Assembly (NCBI GenBank): GCA_011391295.1
Contig: JAABQT010000079.1
Coordinates: 1-7,029 of the forward strand
DNA length: 7,029 nucleotides
Origin: Betaproteobacteria bacterium
Lineage (GTDB): Bacteria; Pseudomonadota; Gammaproteobacteria; Burkholderiales; SG8-39
Direction of reading: 5' to 3'
This document shows positions 6,345 through 7,029 of the stretch, piece after piece. A program made the position numbers and the translations under genes. A model generated the notes under the pieces. The model saw only the letters and a program-made list of their open reading frames with translations, did no database searches and had not been told where the DNA came from. Each line of letters starts with the position of its first letter. Within the stretch, counting starts at the first letter, position 1.

Positions 6345-7029
6345 GTGGACGCGAAATCTTCTGTTTCGATCGCCCTCGCCGGCTCCGGCGGCGCCGGCGT
6401 AATGACCGCCGGCAACCTGCTGCTGGAGGCCGCGGCGCAGGCCGGCTACTACGGCCTGATGACGCGCACCAGCGGACCGCAGATCCGCGGCGGCGAGGCC
6501 GCGGCCATGCTGCGCCTGTCCACCTTCCCGGGCGACGCCCAGGACGACCGCTTCCAGGTGCTGGCGGCGATCGACTGGCAGAACGTCTCCCGCTTCGCGG
6601 CCGAACTGCCGCTCGGGCCGGACAGCCTGATCATCGGTGACCCGGCGCAGGGCGAGCCGCCGGAAGTCTTCATGCGCGGCGGCGCGCGCTACTTGCCGGT
6701 GCCACTGAAGGCGCTGGCGGGCCAAGTCCCCGGCGCGTGGCCGAACATGGTGGCGCTGGGCGTGCTCGCCGGACTGGTCGGCCTGTCCGCCGGGGCATTC
6801 GAGGCGGCGGCGAGGAAGTCGATGAAGAAGGGGCTCGAAGCGGGCATCGCCGCGGCGCGCCTGGGCATGGCGCAGGCCGCCGGGCTGCAGGGTTACCCGC
6901 TGGCGCCGCCGCCGGGCAAGGCGCCGCGCTGGCTGATCACCGGCAACGAGGCCGCGGGCTACGGCGCGCTGCGCGGCGGCGTGCGCTTCGTCGCCGCCTA
7001 CCCCATCACGCCCGCCACCGAACTGCTCG
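6345..7029 (+). CDS. korA: 2-oxoacid (probably 2-oxoglutarate):ferredoxin oxidoreductase, fused gamma-alpha subunit (KorA-like), truncated at its C-terminus by the window edge
   Basis: Thiamin-diphosphate enzyme subunit expected to work with a KorB partner, oxidizing 2-oxoglutarate and CoA to succinyl-CoA and CO2 while reducing ferredoxin. In Thauera aromatica such an enzyme supplies the reduced ferredoxin used by benzoyl-CoA reductase. About 228 codons are visible. Residues 1-185 are a gamma-type domain with a glycine-rich loop ALAGSGGAGVMTAGN (10-24) and the segment TSGPQIRGGEAAAMLRLS (42-59). After a proline-rich linker (PLAPPPGK, 185-192) the alpha domain begins: GNEAAGYGALRGGVRFVAAYP (200-220) followed by ITPATELL, the conserved pyruvate:ferredoxin oxidoreductase N-terminal motif. 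GTG at 6345-6347 is chosen because it leads directly into the first beta strand. An in-frame ATG at 6264 would add 27 non-conserved residues and run through the FNR-like site, and neither start has a clear ribosome-binding site. Substrate preference cannot be read from this part; 2-oxoglutarate is inferred from the divergent bcr operon. Confidence 0.85.
   Translation, partial: MDAKSSVSIALAGSGGAGVMTAGNLLLEAAAQAGYYGLMTRTSGPQIRGGEAAAMLRLSTFPGDAQDDRFQVLAAIDWQNVSRFAAELPLGPDSLIIGDPAQGEPPEVFMRGGARYLPVPLKALAGQVPGAWPNMVALGVLAGLVGLSAGAFEAAARKSMKKGLEAGIAAARLGMAQAAGLQGYPLAPPPGKAPRWLITGNEAAGYGALRGGVRFVAAYPITPATELL

Noticed and set aside
6036..6725. Minus-strand open frame of 229 codons across the intergenic region
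   Set aside because: It runs antisense to the korA-like gene, then through the promoter region, and then out of frame into oah. Motifs on the other frames explain the sequence better.

Overview
This GC-rich window carries the core of an ATP-dependent (class I) benzoyl-CoA degradation operon, the central anaerobic route for aromatic compounds. It also carries the start of a divergent 2-oxoacid:ferredoxin oxidoreductase gene. The combination of BcrCBAD, a dienoyl-CoA hydratase (Dch), a ring-opening hydrolase (Oah) and a KorA-like subunit matches the Thauera-type pathway. It does not match the Rhodopseudomonas variant, which follows a different route after dearomatization. The organism is most likely a denitrifying or otherwise facultatively anaerobic proteobacterium. 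Betaproteobacteria (Rhodocyclales or Burkholderiales) are my first guess and a Magnetospirillum-like alphaproteobacterium is possible; the sequence alone does not settle this.

Layout. Six genes lie on the minus strand and are read from right to left: oah (6219-5110), dch (5117-4347), bcrC (4350-3184), bcrB (3187-1862), bcrA (1851-505) and bcrD (508 to beyond the left edge, truncated). They are packed extremely tightly. There is an 8-bp overlap (oah/dch), then ATGA overlaps (dch/bcrC and bcrC/bcrB), a 10-nt gap (bcrB/bcrA) and a GTGA overlap (bcrA/bcrD), so this is surely one transcription unit with translational coupling. An intergenic region of about 125 bp (6220-6344) follows. A korA-like gene is then read rightward from about 6345 and leaves the window after about 228 codons.

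How the genes work together. The KorA-type enzyme would oxidize 2-oxoglutarate, made in the TCA cycle from acetyl-CoA released by the pathway, and reduce ferredoxin. BcrCBAD uses that ferredoxin and ATP to reduce benzoyl-CoA to cyclohexa-1,5-diene-1-carbonyl-CoA. Dch hydrates the diene to 6-hydroxycyclohex-1-ene-1-carbonyl-CoA. An NAD-dependent dehydrogenase (Had), not in this window, oxidizes it to the 6-oxo compound. Oah then opens the ring to 3-hydroxypimelyl-CoA.

Control. The divergent intergenic region holds an FNR-like site (TTGAT-N4-CTCAA, 6297-6310) and a strong near-perfect 26-bp palindrome (6237-6262) just upstream of oah. This suggests oxygen-responsive activation combined with a local, perhaps effector-responsive, regulator. 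I found no mobile element, CRISPR array, RNA gene or clear intrinsic terminator. The enzymes belong to a known pathway; the regulatory region is the least explained part.
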